Assembly (NCBI GenBank): GCA_965116625.1
Contig: OZ220717.1
Location: 3,100,001-3,164,000 of the forward strand
Direction: 5' to 3'
DNA from: VXNE01 sp965116625
GTDB taxonomy: Bacteria > Pseudomonadota > Gammaproteobacteria > Pseudomonadales > Azotimanducaceae
Length of the DNA: 64,000 nucleotides
The notes beneath the pieces were generated by a model, which searched no databases, was not told the DNA's origin, and was given only the letters and a program-made list of their open reading frames with translations. Shown here piece after piece: positions 18,014 to 27,593 of the stretch (position 1 is its first letter; every line of letters starts with the position of its first letter). Both the position numbers and the translations under genes were made by a program.

Positions 18014-19486
18014 TCACGATGTCGTCCGGCCGCGGGGCCTGTTCCGCCACCATCGAACCGCCGGGGCCAGCCAGATCGCGGCGCAGGCGATGGCCAGCAC
18101 CACCGTCGCCGGACGATGCAAGAGCATCGAGAACGATCCGTCGGCGAGGTAGAACGTACGCCGCAGGTTTTCCTCCAGCATGCCGCTCAGGATGAAACCG
18201 AGCAGCAGCGGCGCCAGCGGGAATCCCCATGAACGCAGGATCAGGGCTGCGATGCCGAAGCCCAGCATGAGGTAGAGGTCGAAGACGTTCGAAGTCGTGA
18301 GGTACACGCCGACAAGCGAAAACGCCGCGACGAACGGGATCAGCACCGGCCTCGAGACCTGGATCAGCCGGGAGATGTAGGGAATCAGCGGAAGGTTCAG
18401 CGCCAGCAGCACGAGATTGCCGATGTACATGGAGACGATCACGCCCCAGAACACCGCCGGATCGGTCTCCAGCAAACGCGGCCCGGGCTGAATGCCGAGA
18501 CTCAGCATGACACCGAGCAGCACGGCGGTCGTCCCGGAACCGGGAATGCCGAGGGTCAGAAGGGGTACGAAGGAACCCGTGCAGGCGGCGTTGTTGGCCG
18601 CTTCCGGCGCGGCGATGCCACAGGCGGGATTGCGGTTGAAGCGTTTCTCGAAGTCGTAGGCAAAGAAGCTGGCAAGCGTCGCCCCGGCTCCGGGAAGGAT
18701 GCCGACGAGGAACCCGAGCGCGGAATTGCGGCCCACGGTGGGGGTGATGGCGCGCGCATCGCCTTTCTTGAGCCGCACGCTGGCTGCGGGCCGATAGTCG
18801 CCGCCGGGCTCCCGGGTAGTCAGCATGTGAAACGCCTCCGCGAGGGCGAACACCGCCATGGCGAGAAGGATGAAACTGATGCCGTCCATGAGATCGAGAC
18901 GGCCAAACGTAAAGCGCTGGACACCCGCCGACTGGTCCGTCCCGACGGTGCCGAGCATCAACCCGAGCAATGCCGCGACGCAGGACCTGGCGACCCGCCC
19001 CCGCTCGGCGAAGGCGGCTATGCTCGACAGGGCCAGGACCAGGATCAGGGTGTATTCGGGGGACTGAAAGGCCGTCGCCCAGGAGGCGAGGGCGCCCGCG
19101 AACAGGAGCAGCGCCAATGCCCCGACCGTACCTCCTGCGAACGAGGAATAGGCCGCGATGGCCAACGCACGCCCTGCTTCGCCAGCGCGCGCCATGGGAT
19201 AGCCGTCAAAGGACGTCGCGACCGTGGAGGCGACCCCCGGCGCGTTGATCAGGATGGAAGAGGTGGACCCGCCGAACACTGCCCCGTAGTACACGCCCGC
19301 CATCATGATCAGGCCTGCCGCCGGGTCCAGGGTATAGCTCACCGGGATCATCAGGGCGATGGCCGTAATCGGCCCGAGTCCGGGCAGCATTCCGATCAGC
19401 GTCCCGGCACAGCAACCGGCGGCCACCCACAGCAGGTTTGCGGGGTCCAGTGCCGTGCCGAGACCTTGGGCGATGCCTTCCCACAT
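18014..19486 (-). CDS. tctA: Tripartite tricarboxylate transporter permease TctA
   Basis: A 490-residue polytopic membrane protein, the large subunit of the TctCBA family. Family motifs include GMLPGLGPITAIALMIP and YYGAVFGGSTSSILINAPG in the N-terminal half and a related GILPGAGATLASF repeat in the second half. Together with TctB and the binding protein TctC it drives uptake of citrate-like or other carboxylates using an ion gradient. The ATG at 19486 shares one base with the tctB stop codon (TGATG), which supports this start over the much longer open frame. Confidence 0.94.
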   Translation of the reverse strand: MWEGIAQGLGTALDPANLLWVAAGCCAGTLIGMLPGLGPITAIALMIPVSYTLDPAAGLIMMAGVYYGAVFGGSTSSILINAPGVASTVATSFDGYPMARAGEAGRALAIAAYSSFAGGTVGALALLLFAGALASWATAFQSPEYTLILVLALSSIAAFAERGRVARSCVAALLGLMLGTVGTDQSAGVQRFTFGRLDLMDGISFILLAMAVFALAEAFHMLTTREPGGDYRPAASVRLKKGDARAITPTVGRNSALGFLVGILPGAGATLASFFAYDFEKRFNRNPACGIAAPEAANNAACTGSFVPLLTLGIPGSGTTAVLLGVMLSLGIQPGPRLLETDPAVFWGVIVSMYIGNLVLLALNLPLIPYISRLIQVSRPVLIPFVAAFSLVGVYLTTSNVFDLYLMLGFGIAALILRSWGFPLAPLLLGFILSGMLEENLRRTFYLADGSFSMLLHRPATVVLAIACAAIWLAPAVRWWRNRPRGRTTS

Positions 19487-19920
19487 CAGGACCACCAGGC
19501 GCCGGGATGTATGTAGACGCCCAAACCCACCTCGATCAGCAGCCAACCGGCAAGGGCGGTGGCAAGCGGCGCGACAGTGAGCACCAGCGGGCGGCGTTCG
19601 CCCAGCAATGCGAGTGACGCCGCGAGGAAGAGCGCAAGCGCGGGCCATAGACCCGCGTTGGGGATCAGTGCGGCAAGGCCGACGATGCACCCGGCCATCA
19701 TGGCAAGGGGTTTGTATCGCCGGCCGGTTTCCGTGGGCGTGAGGCCACGAAGCAACATGGCCGTTGCGAACAGCGCGAGCAGGACCCCGCAGAAAAGCGG
19801 CAAGGCGCGGGCATTTACCAGTTCGTCCGCAGACCACGGGTCCAGCTCGATGCGCAGGGTGGCCCAGAGATAGATGCCTGCCACCAGCAGCAGGCCCAGG
19901 GGCACGATGCGGCCGGTCAC
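19486..19920 (-). CDS. tctB: Tripartite tricarboxylate transporter small subunit TctB
   Basis: A 144-residue protein with about four transmembrane segments, as expected for TctB. The GTG start at 19920 overlaps the tctC stop by four bases (GTGA). Sequence conservation in this family is low, so the call rests largely on size, topology and position between tctC and tctA. Confidence 0.9.
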   Translation of the reverse strand: MTGRIVPLGLLLVAGIYLWATLRIELDPWSADELVNARALPLFCGVLLALFATAMLLRGLTPTETGRRYKPLAMMAGCIVGLAALIPNAGLWPALALFLAASLALLGERRPLVLTVAPLATALAGWLLIEVGLGVYIHPGAWWS

Positions 19921-20891
19921 CTCGTGAAACCGAGCTTGGCCATCGTTTCCTCGAGCAATGCCTCCTGCTGCTCGAGGTATCGCGTGAAATCCTCCCCGAA
20001 GAGGTTCAGTGGTTCCCAGCCGTACTGTTCGAGGGTCTCGTCCCAGGAATCGGAAGCGACAAGGGTCTGAAATCGCTGGATGAGGCGCTCCCTCACGGCT
20101 TCATTCACGGCGGGTGAGGCGAACAGTCCCCGCCAGTTGGCGAACCGCACCGGGTAGCCGAGTTCGGTCAGCGTCGGAACATGTCCGATGGCCTTGACGC
20201 GCTCCGGGGCGGTGATGGCCAGCACGCGTACCTGGCCTGCCCGTATGAAGGGGAGGGTTTCCCCGAGTCCCGTGGACAGCAGTTCCACCTCGTCGCCCAG
20301 GAGGGCGAGCATGGCCTTGCCGCCACCGTCGTAGGGTAGGTAGCGAACGCGGCGCGCATCGACACCGGCGGCATCCAGCGCGAGTGCGGCAACGATGTGG
20401 TCCAGGCTGCCCCGCGCCGAGCCCCCGCCCATGATCACCGCGCGGGGGTTCTCCCGAAGCCGTGCAACCACGTCCGGCCAGCTATCGGCGGGTTCCTCGT
20501 TCCTGACGACGAAGATGCCGTAGTCGGCGATCAGCCCGACGATAGGCGTGAGGTCCCGAAAGCTAAGCGGATACAGGTTCTGCAGGCGCCGCAGGATGAG
20601 GGGCGTCGAGTTGACGATGAGCGCTTCCCGAAACCTGGCCTCGTTCTCGACGAATACGCTCAAGCCCCGGCCACCACCGGCACCGGCGATATTCTCGAAG
20701 GAAACGGTCCTGGCCAGCTCCATGGCGGTCAGTGCGCGGCCGGCGGCTCGTGCCGTGCCGTCGAGGCCGCCACCCGCGGCGGCGGGTATCACGATGTGGA
20801 GGCGTTCAGCCGTCGCCGTAGTGGAGAACAGGCTGGCGCAGAGGGCCAGCCAGACACTCGCCGTTCCACGCCCGGGACCAGGGAGTTTCAC
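19917..20891 (-). CDS. tctC: Tripartite tricarboxylate transporter binding protein TctC
   Basis: A 324-residue periplasmic binding protein (Bug/TctC family). A signal peptide with cleavage near TTATA-ERL is followed by the family opening IVIPAAAGGGLDGTAR and ENIAGAGGGRG, and by the ligand-loop region MGGGSARGSLDH. The GTG at 20891 overlaps the stop of the SMP-30 gene by four bases (GTGA). This tight coupling to a lactonase suggests that the transported carboxylate is linked to lactone or sugar-acid metabolism (inference). Confidence 0.92.
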   Translation of the reverse strand: MKLPGPGRGTASVWLALCASLFSTTATAERLHIVIPAAAGGGLDGTARAAGRALTAMELARTVSFENIAGAGGGRGLSVFVENEARFREALIVNSTPLILRRLQNLYPLSFRDLTPIVGLIADYGIFVVRNEEPADSWPDVVARLRENPRAVIMGGGSARGSLDHIVAALALDAAGVDARRVRYLPYDGGGKAMLALLGDEVELLSTGLGETLPFIRAGQVRVLAITAPERVKAIGHVPTLTELGYPVRFANWRGLFASPAVNEAVRERLIQRFQTLVASDSWDETLEQYGWEPLNLFGEDFTRYLEQQEALLEETMAKLGFTR

Positions 20892-21814
20892 TTGTTCAGG
20901 AAATTGAGCGGCAGGCCCGGCTGCCCCCATGGCATGGAAACGAGTTGGCCCGTGGAGGATAGGGTGATGTACGCCGTTGCGAGGTCGGGTCCGCCGAAAC
21001 AGATGTTGGTGGTGAGGGGGTCGGGCATCGGCACGAAACCCGGTTCGTCGCCACGGGGCGACAGAACGGTGATGCCGCCCTCGCGCAATGTCGCGACGCA
21101 GATGTTGCCGGATGCGTCGAGTGCGAGCGAGTCGAACAGGAAGTAGCCTGGCCGGCCGGGAATGAGCTGGCCGCCGTCGGGTTTGTCGCCGCGGCCGCCG
21201 GCCAGTTCACCCGGTCCGCTCAAGGCATACGACCACAGGCGGCCGGTGGGCGTCTCGGCCACGTACAGGGTGTCCTCTTCGGGCGACAGGCCGATCCCGT
21301 TCGGGCCTTCCAGGGGAAAGATCACCTCTTCGATGTGGCTGCCGTCGGGCCGGGCATAGAAGACGCCGGTACGGTCGCGTTCCCTTGGGCGGGTCTTGCC
21401 GAGGTCGGAGAACCAGAACCCGCCCGTCGCGTCGAAGACGATGTCGTTCGGGCCCCGGAGCGGGACATCGCCGGCGTGCGTGTACAGCACCTCGACCTCG
21501 CCGGTATCGAGATCGACGCGTTCGATGCGCCCGCCGCTGTAGTCTGTCGCCTGGCCCTGGGCACGCAGGCGCCCCCGGCTCTCCTCCCAGTTGAAGCCGC
21601 CGTTGTTGCACACGTAGCACTTGCCGTCGGGACCGATGGCAGCGCCGTTCGGGCCGCCTCCGGTTTCCGCGACCACCGAGATATCTCCGGACGGGGACAC
21701 GCGCGACAGGGTGCCGCGTGCGATCTCGACCACGAGGACGGTGCCGTCCGGCATGGCGATGGGCCCTTCCGGAAAACGTAGCCCGGAGGCGACGACAGTG
21801 GGTGCGGAATGCAT
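20888..21814 (-). CDS. SMP-30/gluconolactonase-family hydrolase
   Basis: A 308-residue six-bladed beta-propeller of the SMP-30/Gluconolactonase/LRE family. Visible hallmarks are the N-terminal metal-ligand Glu in RFPEGPIAMPDG, the ETGGGPNGAAIGPDGKCYVCNNGG segment in which an Asn ligand lies, and RGPNDIVFDATGGFWFSD. The family hydrolyses sugar lactones using a divalent metal. The ATG at 21814 has AGGA 6 nt upstream. It is the first gene of the lactonase-tctCBA unit. Confidence 0.9.
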   Translation of the reverse strand: MHSAPTVVASGLRFPEGPIAMPDGTVLVVEIARGTLSRVSPSGDISVVAETGGGPNGAAIGPDGKCYVCNNGGFNWEESRGRLRAQGQATDYSGGRIERVDLDTGEVEVLYTHAGDVPLRGPNDIVFDATGGFWFSDLGKTRPRERDRTGVFYARPDGSHIEEVIFPLEGPNGIGLSPEEDTLYVAETPTGRLWSYALSGPGELAGGRGDKPDGGQLIPGRPGYFLFDSLALDASGNICVATLREGGITVLSPRGDEPGFVPMPDPLTTNICFGGPDLATAYITLSSTGQLVSMPWGQPGLPLNFLNK

Positions 21815-21888
21815 GCGGTTTCCTGTTCTTGGCGTCAAGGTAGGGCGAATGTTAAGGTCGGTCCCATCCAGGCGCCACAGAAACCGAC

Positions 21889-22239
21889 ATGTACCGAGCC
21901 CTTTGCCTGCTTGGCCTTGCGGCGTTATTGAGTGCCGGCTGCAAGGCCTACGTCGAAGAGGACGCTGGCCGGACCGCCGGAGAGGTGATCGATGACGTCA
22001 GCATCAAGACCCGAGTGAAAACAGCCCTGATACGCGACACGGAACTCAGCGGGTTTCGCATCAAGGTCGATGTGGACAAGGGGGTAGTTCGCCTGCGCGG
22101 CAAGATCAAGCGGCCCGAATTGCGCCCGCGCGCGCTCGAACTGGTGCGCGGAGTACGGGGTGTCGTTGATATCGTCGACAAGCTGGAACTCGTCGAATCG
22201 GAGGCGGAGGAATCGAAAGAGGAGGACTCTTCCTCCTGA
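21889..22239 (+). CDS. BON-domain lipoprotein
   Basis: A 116-residue protein with a lipoprotein signal (lipobox LSAGC, Cys18) and one BON domain (about residues 38-102) with the conserved strand-turn VRLRGKI and a GV-GVVDIVDKL end. BON proteins sit in the periplasm and bind phospholipid surfaces; OsmY and DolP are well-known members. The C-terminus is a Glu/Ser-rich tail. It is divergent from the lactonase gene and convergent with the acyl-CoA ligase gene. Confidence 0.88.
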   Translation: MYRALCLLGLAALLSAGCKAYVEEDAGRTAGEVIDDVSIKTRVKTALIRDTELSGFRIKVDVDKGVVRLRGKIKRPELRPRALELVRGVRGVVDIVDKLELVESEAEESKEEDSSS

Positions 22240-22257
22240 CCCGCGGGCGCCGGCGCT

Positions 22258-24090
22258 TCAGGCGCTCTGGTACATGCTGTTGATCAGGTCGCCGTATTTC
22301 TCGTTGACCACCTTGCGTTTCAGTTTCTGGGTTGGCGTCAGCTCGTCGTCCTCCGGGTCCAGCAACTGGTCGATCAGCCGAAACTGCTTGATGGTCTCCA
22401 CCCGGGCGAATTTTTCGTTGACCTGCTCGATCTCGGCGCTGATCAGGTCTTCGACTTCGCGAGTGTGGCAGAGGCTCGTGTATGTTGTGAAGGGCACGTC
22501 GTTGTCCTGGGCGAACCGCGTGACGTTCTCGTCGTCGATCATCACGAGGCAGGTGAGATAGGGCCGGCGGTCGCCGACGACCACGGCGTCGGTGATGTAG
22601 GGGGAGAACTTGAGCTGGTTCTCGATCTCGCTTGGCGTGATGTTCTTCCCGCCGGCGGTGATGATGATGTCTTTCATGCGATCGATGAGGTAGATGAAGC
22701 CGTCCTCGTCGATCCGGCCCACATCGCCCGTGTGCAGCCAGCCCTGGACGAAGGTGTCCGCCGTCTGTTCGGGCTTGTTCCAGTAGCCCTGGATGACGCC
22801 AGGACTGCGGATCAGGATTTCGTTGTCTGCCGAGAGCGTGACTTCGGTGCCGGCCGTCGGCTTGCCGACGCTGCCGATCCTGAAATCGCCCGGCAGGTTG
22901 GCGGTCGCGATGCCGGTGCACTCGGTCTGCCCGTAAACCTCGTACATGGGTTTGCCCAGTGCCCAGTACCAGTCGATGAGATCCGGCGCGATGGGCGCGG
23001 CGGCCGTGGACAGCCAGCGGCAGGAGTCGATGCCCAGCATCCTGCGGACGTTCTTCAGCACGAGCCGGTCGAGGCAGAAAAAGGCCAGTGCCAGCGGCAG
23101 CGGCACGGATCCGTTCTCCTTGAGGTGGCGCGCCCGGCGCGCGCCGACGGCCATCGCGAGATCGTACGCAAGGCGCCCGATGGCGGTCGCTTCCTTCAGC
23201 ATGATCCGCACCGCCGAGAACTGTTTTTCCCACACCCGCGGCACTGCGAAGTGGACGGTAGGTGACACCTGCTGCAGGTCCTGGACCATGGTTTCCGGGC
23301 TTTCGACCAGGTTCACCACCGAGGCCACGGCGATCCCCAGGAACGTGTAGAAAATGCGCCCCGCGACGTGCGCCAGGGGCAGGAATCCGAGTTGTTCGTC
23401 GGAATCGAAGACGGTGTAGGAATCCGTCATCGTCGCCATCATGAACATCACGTTGGCCTGGGAGATCATTGCTCCCTTGGGCGGGCCCGTGGTGCCCGAG
23501 GTATAGGTCAGGATCATCAGGTCGTCGGGCCCGGCCCGGTCGATCTCCCGGTCCCAGGCATCCGGGTGCGCCGCGCCGTACTCCCGGCCGAGATCTTTCA
23601 GTTCCTCGAAGGACATGCACATCGGATCGTTGAGGTCGCGCAGGCCCTCCATGTCGAAGATGACGACCTTTTCGAGCGTCGGGGTGCGTTCCCGGACGGC
23701 CAGCACCTTGTCTAGCTGTTCCTCGTCTTCGGCGAAGTAGAATCGCGTGCCGCTGTCGTTGATCAGGTACTCCACCTGGGACGGCGAATCGGTGGGGTAG
23801 ACGCCGTTGGTGACGCCGCCCGCGCAGATGATTCCAAGGTCGGCGAACAGCCATTCCTTGACGGTCTCGCCGGCGATGGAGCAGATGTCGCCGCGTCTGA
23901 GGCCGAGCGCGAGCAGTCCCAATCCCGCCAGGCGCGCCGCTTCGCCGTAGTCCGCCCAGGTGTATTCGTTCCAGATACCCAGGTCTTTCTCGCGCAGCGC
24001 CACCTTGTTCGCGCCGAGTTCGGCGACGCGCTTGCGGAACAGCACCGGAATGGTGACGCATTCATCGATTGCCGTGTGGTTCGCGTTCAT
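22258..24090 (-). CDS. AMP-forming long-chain acyl-CoA ligase-like protein
   Basis: A 610-residue member of the ANL superfamily. Core motifs are the P-loop ILTYTSGTTGPPKGAM, YGQTECTG, LHTGDVG and the A10 region GGKNITPSEIEN with its catalytic Lys. The long form with EYTWADYG near the N-terminus resembles FadD15/bubblegum-type long-chain acyl-CoA synthetases. The ATG at 24090 overlaps the livF stop (ATGA), so it is translated from the transporter operon. The substrate may be a carboxylic acid taken up by that transporter (inference). Confidence 0.9.
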   Translation of the reverse strand: MNANHTAIDECVTIPVLFRKRVAELGANKVALREKDLGIWNEYTWADYGEAARLAGLGLLALGLRRGDICSIAGETVKEWLFADLGIICAGGVTNGVYPTDSPSQVEYLINDSGTRFYFAEDEEQLDKVLAVRERTPTLEKVVIFDMEGLRDLNDPMCMSFEELKDLGREYGAAHPDAWDREIDRAGPDDLMILTYTSGTTGPPKGAMISQANVMFMMATMTDSYTVFDSDEQLGFLPLAHVAGRIFYTFLGIAVASVVNLVESPETMVQDLQQVSPTVHFAVPRVWEKQFSAVRIMLKEATAIGRLAYDLAMAVGARRARHLKENGSVPLPLALAFFCLDRLVLKNVRRMLGIDSCRWLSTAAAPIAPDLIDWYWALGKPMYEVYGQTECTGIATANLPGDFRIGSVGKPTAGTEVTLSADNEILIRSPGVIQGYWNKPEQTADTFVQGWLHTGDVGRIDEDGFIYLIDRMKDIIITAGGKNITPSEIENQLKFSPYITDAVVVGDRRPYLTCLVMIDDENVTRFAQDNDVPFTTYTSLCHTREVEDLISAEIEQVNEKFARVETIKQFRLIDQLLDPEDDELTPTQKLKRKVVNEKYGDLINSMYQSA

Positions 24091-24851
24091 CGCCATGTCT
24101 TGCGCTGCTTCCATCGTCGCCGTCCGCGTACGCCCCGGTCCTTCATGCCCAGGTAGAACTCCTGGATATCCGTCGCGTTCTTCAGCCTTTCGCACGTATC
24201 TTCCATGACGATACGACCCGTTTCCATGACGTAGCCATAGTCCGAAATGTCGAGTGCCATGCGTGCATTCTGCTCCACCAGCAATATGGCCATCCGCCGT
24301 TCGCTCCGGAGCCTGCTGACGATGGTGGCGATTTCCCGAGCCAGGGTGGGTGCCAGTCCGAGGGAAGGCTCGTCGAGCAACATCAGCTTCGGACGCAGCA
24401 TCAGTGCGCGGCCGATGGCGAGCATCTGCTGCTCGCCCCCGGAAAGATACCCTGCCGGTTGCCTGCGGCGGTCGCGAAGCGCCGGGAAGTAGCCATATAC
24501 CATCTCCAGGTCGTCGGAGAAGTCGGCGCGCTTGCGGGAGAAGGCGCCCACCACCAGGTTCTCCTCTACGGTGAGGAACGGAAAGACCTCCCGTCCCTCG
24601 GGTACGTGCCCGACGCCAAGCTGGGCGACGCGATCGGGGTCGAGGCCGGTAATGTCCCTGCCGTCGAAATCGACAGTGCCCTTGCGCGGGTCCATCGCGC
24701 CGCAGACCGTCTTCAACACGGTGGTCTTGCCGGCGCCGTTGGCGCCCAGGACGGTGACGATCCCGCCGTCGTTGACCTCGAGAGAGACGCCCCGGATCGC
24801 CATGATGGGTCCGTAGTAGGTCTCGACGTTCCTGACCGTCAACAGTGCCAC
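24087..24851 (-). CDS. livF: Branched-chain amino acid-type ABC ATPase LivF
   Basis: A 254-residue ATPase with Walker A GANGAGKTT, signature LSGGEQQM, Walker B LMLLDEPSLGLAP and the LivF-type GHVPEGREVFPFLTVEENL. The GTG at 24851 follows the livG stop by one base and has GGAG 6 nt upstream. The C-terminal tail RGVRGRRRWKQRKTWR is unusually basic. Members of this transporter family take up branched-chain amino acids, urea, amides or aromatic acids. Confidence 0.92.
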   Translation of the reverse strand: MALLTVRNVETYYGPIMAIRGVSLEVNDGGIVTVLGANGAGKTTVLKTVCGAMDPRKGTVDFDGRDITGLDPDRVAQLGVGHVPEGREVFPFLTVEENLVVGAFSRKRADFSDDLEMVYGYFPALRDRRRQPAGYLSGGEQQMLAIGRALMLRPKLMLLDEPSLGLAPTLAREIATIVSRLRSERRMAILLVEQNARMALDISDYGYVMETGRIVMEDTCERLKNATDIQEFYLGMKDRGVRGRRRWKQRKTWR

Positions 24852-24852
24852 T

Positions 24853-25641
24853 TCAGTCTCCGAGATACGCCCGCAGAACCTCGGGGTGGTCCTGCACCTC
24901 GGCCGGCGACCCGGTGGTGATGGCGGCACCGTCCGCCATCGCCATTACCCGGCTCGAGACTGCCGTGACCAGGTTCATGTCGTGCTCCACCATGGCGATG
25001 GTGACGCCGAGGTCCGCGGAGATGTCCTCGATCCAGAAGGACAGGTCTTCCGTCTCTTCGGGGTTGAGCCCCGACGAAGGTTCGTCCAGCAGGAGCAGTT
25101 CGGGCTCGGCGCACAGCGCGCGGGCTATCTCCACTATCTTTCGCTTCCCATAGGGGAGGGCGCCGACCATCTGGTCCCGGCTGCTCTGCAGGTCAAGCAG
25201 GTCGATGATCTGTTCGGCATAGGTCCGGAAGGCGATTTCCTGGCGACGGACCATCGGCAGGAACAGGAATTCGGCGAGGATGTTCGTGCGGCGATGCACG
25301 TGGCGGCCTATGAGCAGGTTGTCGAGCACCGTGGCGCGGTCGAACAGCTCGGTGTTCTGGAACGTTCGCGTGATGCCGAGTTCGGCAACGCGATGTCCGG
25401 GCATGCGGCTCATTTCCGTGCCGTTGAACCGCATGGTGCCCGCATCCGCGTCGTAGATGCGATTGACCAGGTTGAAGACCGTGGTCTTTCCCGCACCGTT
25501 GGGGCCGATGATGCTGAATACTTCGCCCCGGCGAATCTCGAAGGACACGTCGCGCACCGCCCTGACGCCGCCGAAACTGAGCGACAGGTTTCGCGCCTCG
25601 AAAAGCGCCCCCTGGTCCGAATGCGCGCCTGATTCCGTCAC
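24853..25641 (-). CDS. livG: Branched-chain amino acid-type ABC ATPase LivG
   Basis: A 262-residue ATPase with Walker A GPNGAGKTT, the LivG marker ITRTFQNTELF, Walker B LLLLDEPSSGLNP and a C-terminal tail VLRAYLGD. The signature region LPYGKRKIVEIARAL replaces the canonical LSGGQQ, as in many LivG proteins. The GTG at 25641 overlaps the livM stop codon (GTGA); upstream sequence in the same frame lies inside livM and is not used. Confidence 0.92.
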   Translation of the reverse strand: MTESGAHSDQGALFEARNLSLSFGGVRAVRDVSFEIRRGEVFSIIGPNGAGKTTVFNLVNRIYDADAGTMRFNGTEMSRMPGHRVAELGITRTFQNTELFDRATVLDNLLIGRHVHRRTNILAEFLFLPMVRRQEIAFRTYAEQIIDLLDLQSSRDQMVGALPYGKRKIVEIARALCAEPELLLLDEPSSGLNPEETEDLSFWIEDISADLGVTIAMVEHDMNLVTAVSSRVMAMADGAAITTGSPAEVQDHPEVLRAYLGD

Positions 25642-26714
25642 TGCACCCGCTCCGTTCGAAGATAGGCCTTCTGGCGCTTGTGGGTCGCCTTCCGATACAA
25701 CGGAAACAGGCTCAGCCAGGAGCGGATCTTGAGCCAGCGGCCGTAGAGCCCCAAGGGTTCGAAGACGAGGAACAGGGCCAGGATCAAGCCGAAGATGCCG
25801 AGTTCGAGTCCGGGGATCTGACCGACGGTGGACGGCAGGACGTCCCGCGCCAGGGCGATCACCTGGGGCAGGTAGCCGACGAAGATGGCGCCGAATACGA
25901 CCCCGTGCAGGGAACCCAGCCCGCCGACCACGACCAGCAGCAGGAGTTGTATCGATGTTTGCACGGTGAACGCGTCCGGCGCCAGGTAACCGATCCTGTG
26001 GGCCAGCAGGACGCCGGCGAGGCCGGTGAACGCCGCGGATACCGCAAAAGCTGTCGTCTTGGTGCGCGCCAGGTGAACACCCATGCTCTCGGCCGATATC
26101 TCGGAGTCCCGCACCGCAACGAAGGCGCGTCCCGTCGGGCTGCGTAGCAGGTTCGACGCCGCGAACAGGCCTGCCGCAAGCACGCTCAAGGATGCGTAAT
26201 ACAGTACGTAGCTGTCCGCCAGGCTGACGCCAAAAAAGTCGGGTTGGGGGACCGGCATGCCGCGCAGGCCGCCGGTGACCGGCTCCCAGTGTTCGATCCC
26301 GTACGCCACGATGCGTTCGAAGGCCAGCGTTGCGATCGCGAGATAGACGCCGGTCATCCGCAGTGCGGGTATGCCTACGAGGGCGCCGACAAGCGCGGTG
26401 AAAGCCACGGCGGCAGGCGCCGAGAGGGCGAAGGAGACGCCGTAACCGAGGAGCACCGCGTGACAGTACGCGCCGAGGGCAAGGAACGCCGCGTGACCGA
26501 GGCTCACCAGTCCGGTATAGCCGACCAGGAGCATGAGTCCGATGCCGGCGATGGCCCAGATGAAAACGAGCACCAGTTCGCCGACGTAGAACGTACCCAG
26601 GAACAAGGGCGCCACGACCACGCTCACCGCCAGCAGCGCATACCAGAACCGCTGGCCGTTGTGGCGGAACAGGTTGACGTCCTGGCCGTAGTGGGTGGTA
26701 AGGACGAATCGCAT
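25638..26714 (-). CDS. livM: Branched-chain amino acid-type ABC permease LivM
   Basis: A 358-residue inner-membrane permease with about ten transmembrane segments. The family stretch GYTGLVSLGHAAFLALGAY is present near residue 65, and the coupling region AVRDSEISAESMGVHLARTK near residue 205. It pairs with LivH in the membrane. It is separated from livH by 9 bp. Confidence 0.93.
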   Translation of the reverse strand: MRFVLTTHYGQDVNLFRHNGQRFWYALLAVSVVVAPLFLGTFYVGELVLVFIWAIAGIGLMLLVGYTGLVSLGHAAFLALGAYCHAVLLGYGVSFALSAPAAVAFTALVGALVGIPALRMTGVYLAIATLAFERIVAYGIEHWEPVTGGLRGMPVPQPDFFGVSLADSYVLYYASLSVLAAGLFAASNLLRSPTGRAFVAVRDSEISAESMGVHLARTKTTAFAVSAAFTGLAGVLLAHRIGYLAPDAFTVQTSIQLLLLVVVGGLGSLHGVVFGAIFVGYLPQVIALARDVLPSTVGQIPGLELGIFGLILALFLVFEPLGLYGRWLKIRSWLSLFPLYRKATHKRQKAYLRTERVQ

Positions 26715-26723
26715 GGCTGGGTG

Positions 26724-27593
26724 CTAGACCTTCTTCTGTTGCATGGAAGCGAAGATCCCCTGCGGGCGCGCCATGAGCATCACCAGCAGGATCACGAAGG
26801 CGCTCACCTCGCCGAGTCCTGCCGGCAGGTAGAGGCCGGCGAACTGCTCCACGACGCCGATCAGCAGGCCGCCGACGATGGCGCCGGGCAAGCTGCCGAA
26901 ACCACCCACGATAGCCGCGGCGAACGCCTTGATGCCAAGGAATCCCATCATGGGATCGATCAGCATCACCGGGGCGACCAGCACGCCGGCGGCGGCCGAG
27001 ATCGCGGCGGAGATGCCCCAGACCAGCGAGGTCACGCGCTTGACCGGGACGCCGCAATAGTAGGCGGCGAGCTGGTTCTGGGACGCGGCCTGCATCGCGA
27101 TCCCGATGCGCGAGTATCGAAAGAACGCCCACAGGGCGATGCAGAGGAGGGCGGTGCCACCGATGACCACGAGGTTCTCGTAACCGAGCACGACGCCACC
27201 CACTTCGAGCACGCTGCCCGCGAACGGCACATCCAGGGTGCGTGTGCCGCTACCCCAGATCGCACCGGCAACGGCCCTGAGTATGAAGCCGAGACCGATG
27301 GTGAGCATCAGCACGGCGAACGGTGGTTCTCCGATCATCGGCCGGATCACGGTGCGCTCGAGGCCCATGCCAAATCCGACCATGACGGCAAGTGTGAGCA
27401 GGAATCCGACGAAGAAGGGAAGTCCCGCCAGGTTGACGAACGTGATCGCCACGAAAGCGCCGAGCATCATCATGTCGCCCTGGGCGAAGTTCAGCATCTC
27501 GGTGGCCTTGTAGATCATCACGAAGCCGAGGGCGATGAGTCCGTAGACACACCCCTGTGAAAGGCCGCTCAGCAATAGCTGGAATACTTCCAT
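26724..27593 (-). CDS. livH: Branched-chain amino acid-type ABC permease LivH
   Basis: A 289-residue permease, first gene of the importer operon. It opens with the family sequence QLLLSGLSQGCVYGLIALGF, followed by NFAQGDMMMLGAF, and ends in the usual RPQGIFA. No livK/livJ binding protein is found on either side, so the binding component must be encoded elsewhere or be absent. Confidence 0.93.
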   Translation of the reverse strand: MEVFQLLLSGLSQGCVYGLIALGFVMIYKATEMLNFAQGDMMMLGAFVAITFVNLAGLPFFVGFLLTLAVMVGFGMGLERTVIRPMIGEPPFAVLMLTIGLGFILRAVAGAIWGSGTRTLDVPFAGSVLEVGGVVLGYENLVVIGGTALLCIALWAFFRYSRIGIAMQAASQNQLAAYYCGVPVKRVTSLVWGISAAISAAAGVLVAPVMLIDPMMGFLGIKAFAAAIVGGFGSLPGAIVGGLLIGVVEQFAGLYLPAGLGEVSAFVILLVMLMARPQGIFASMQQKKV

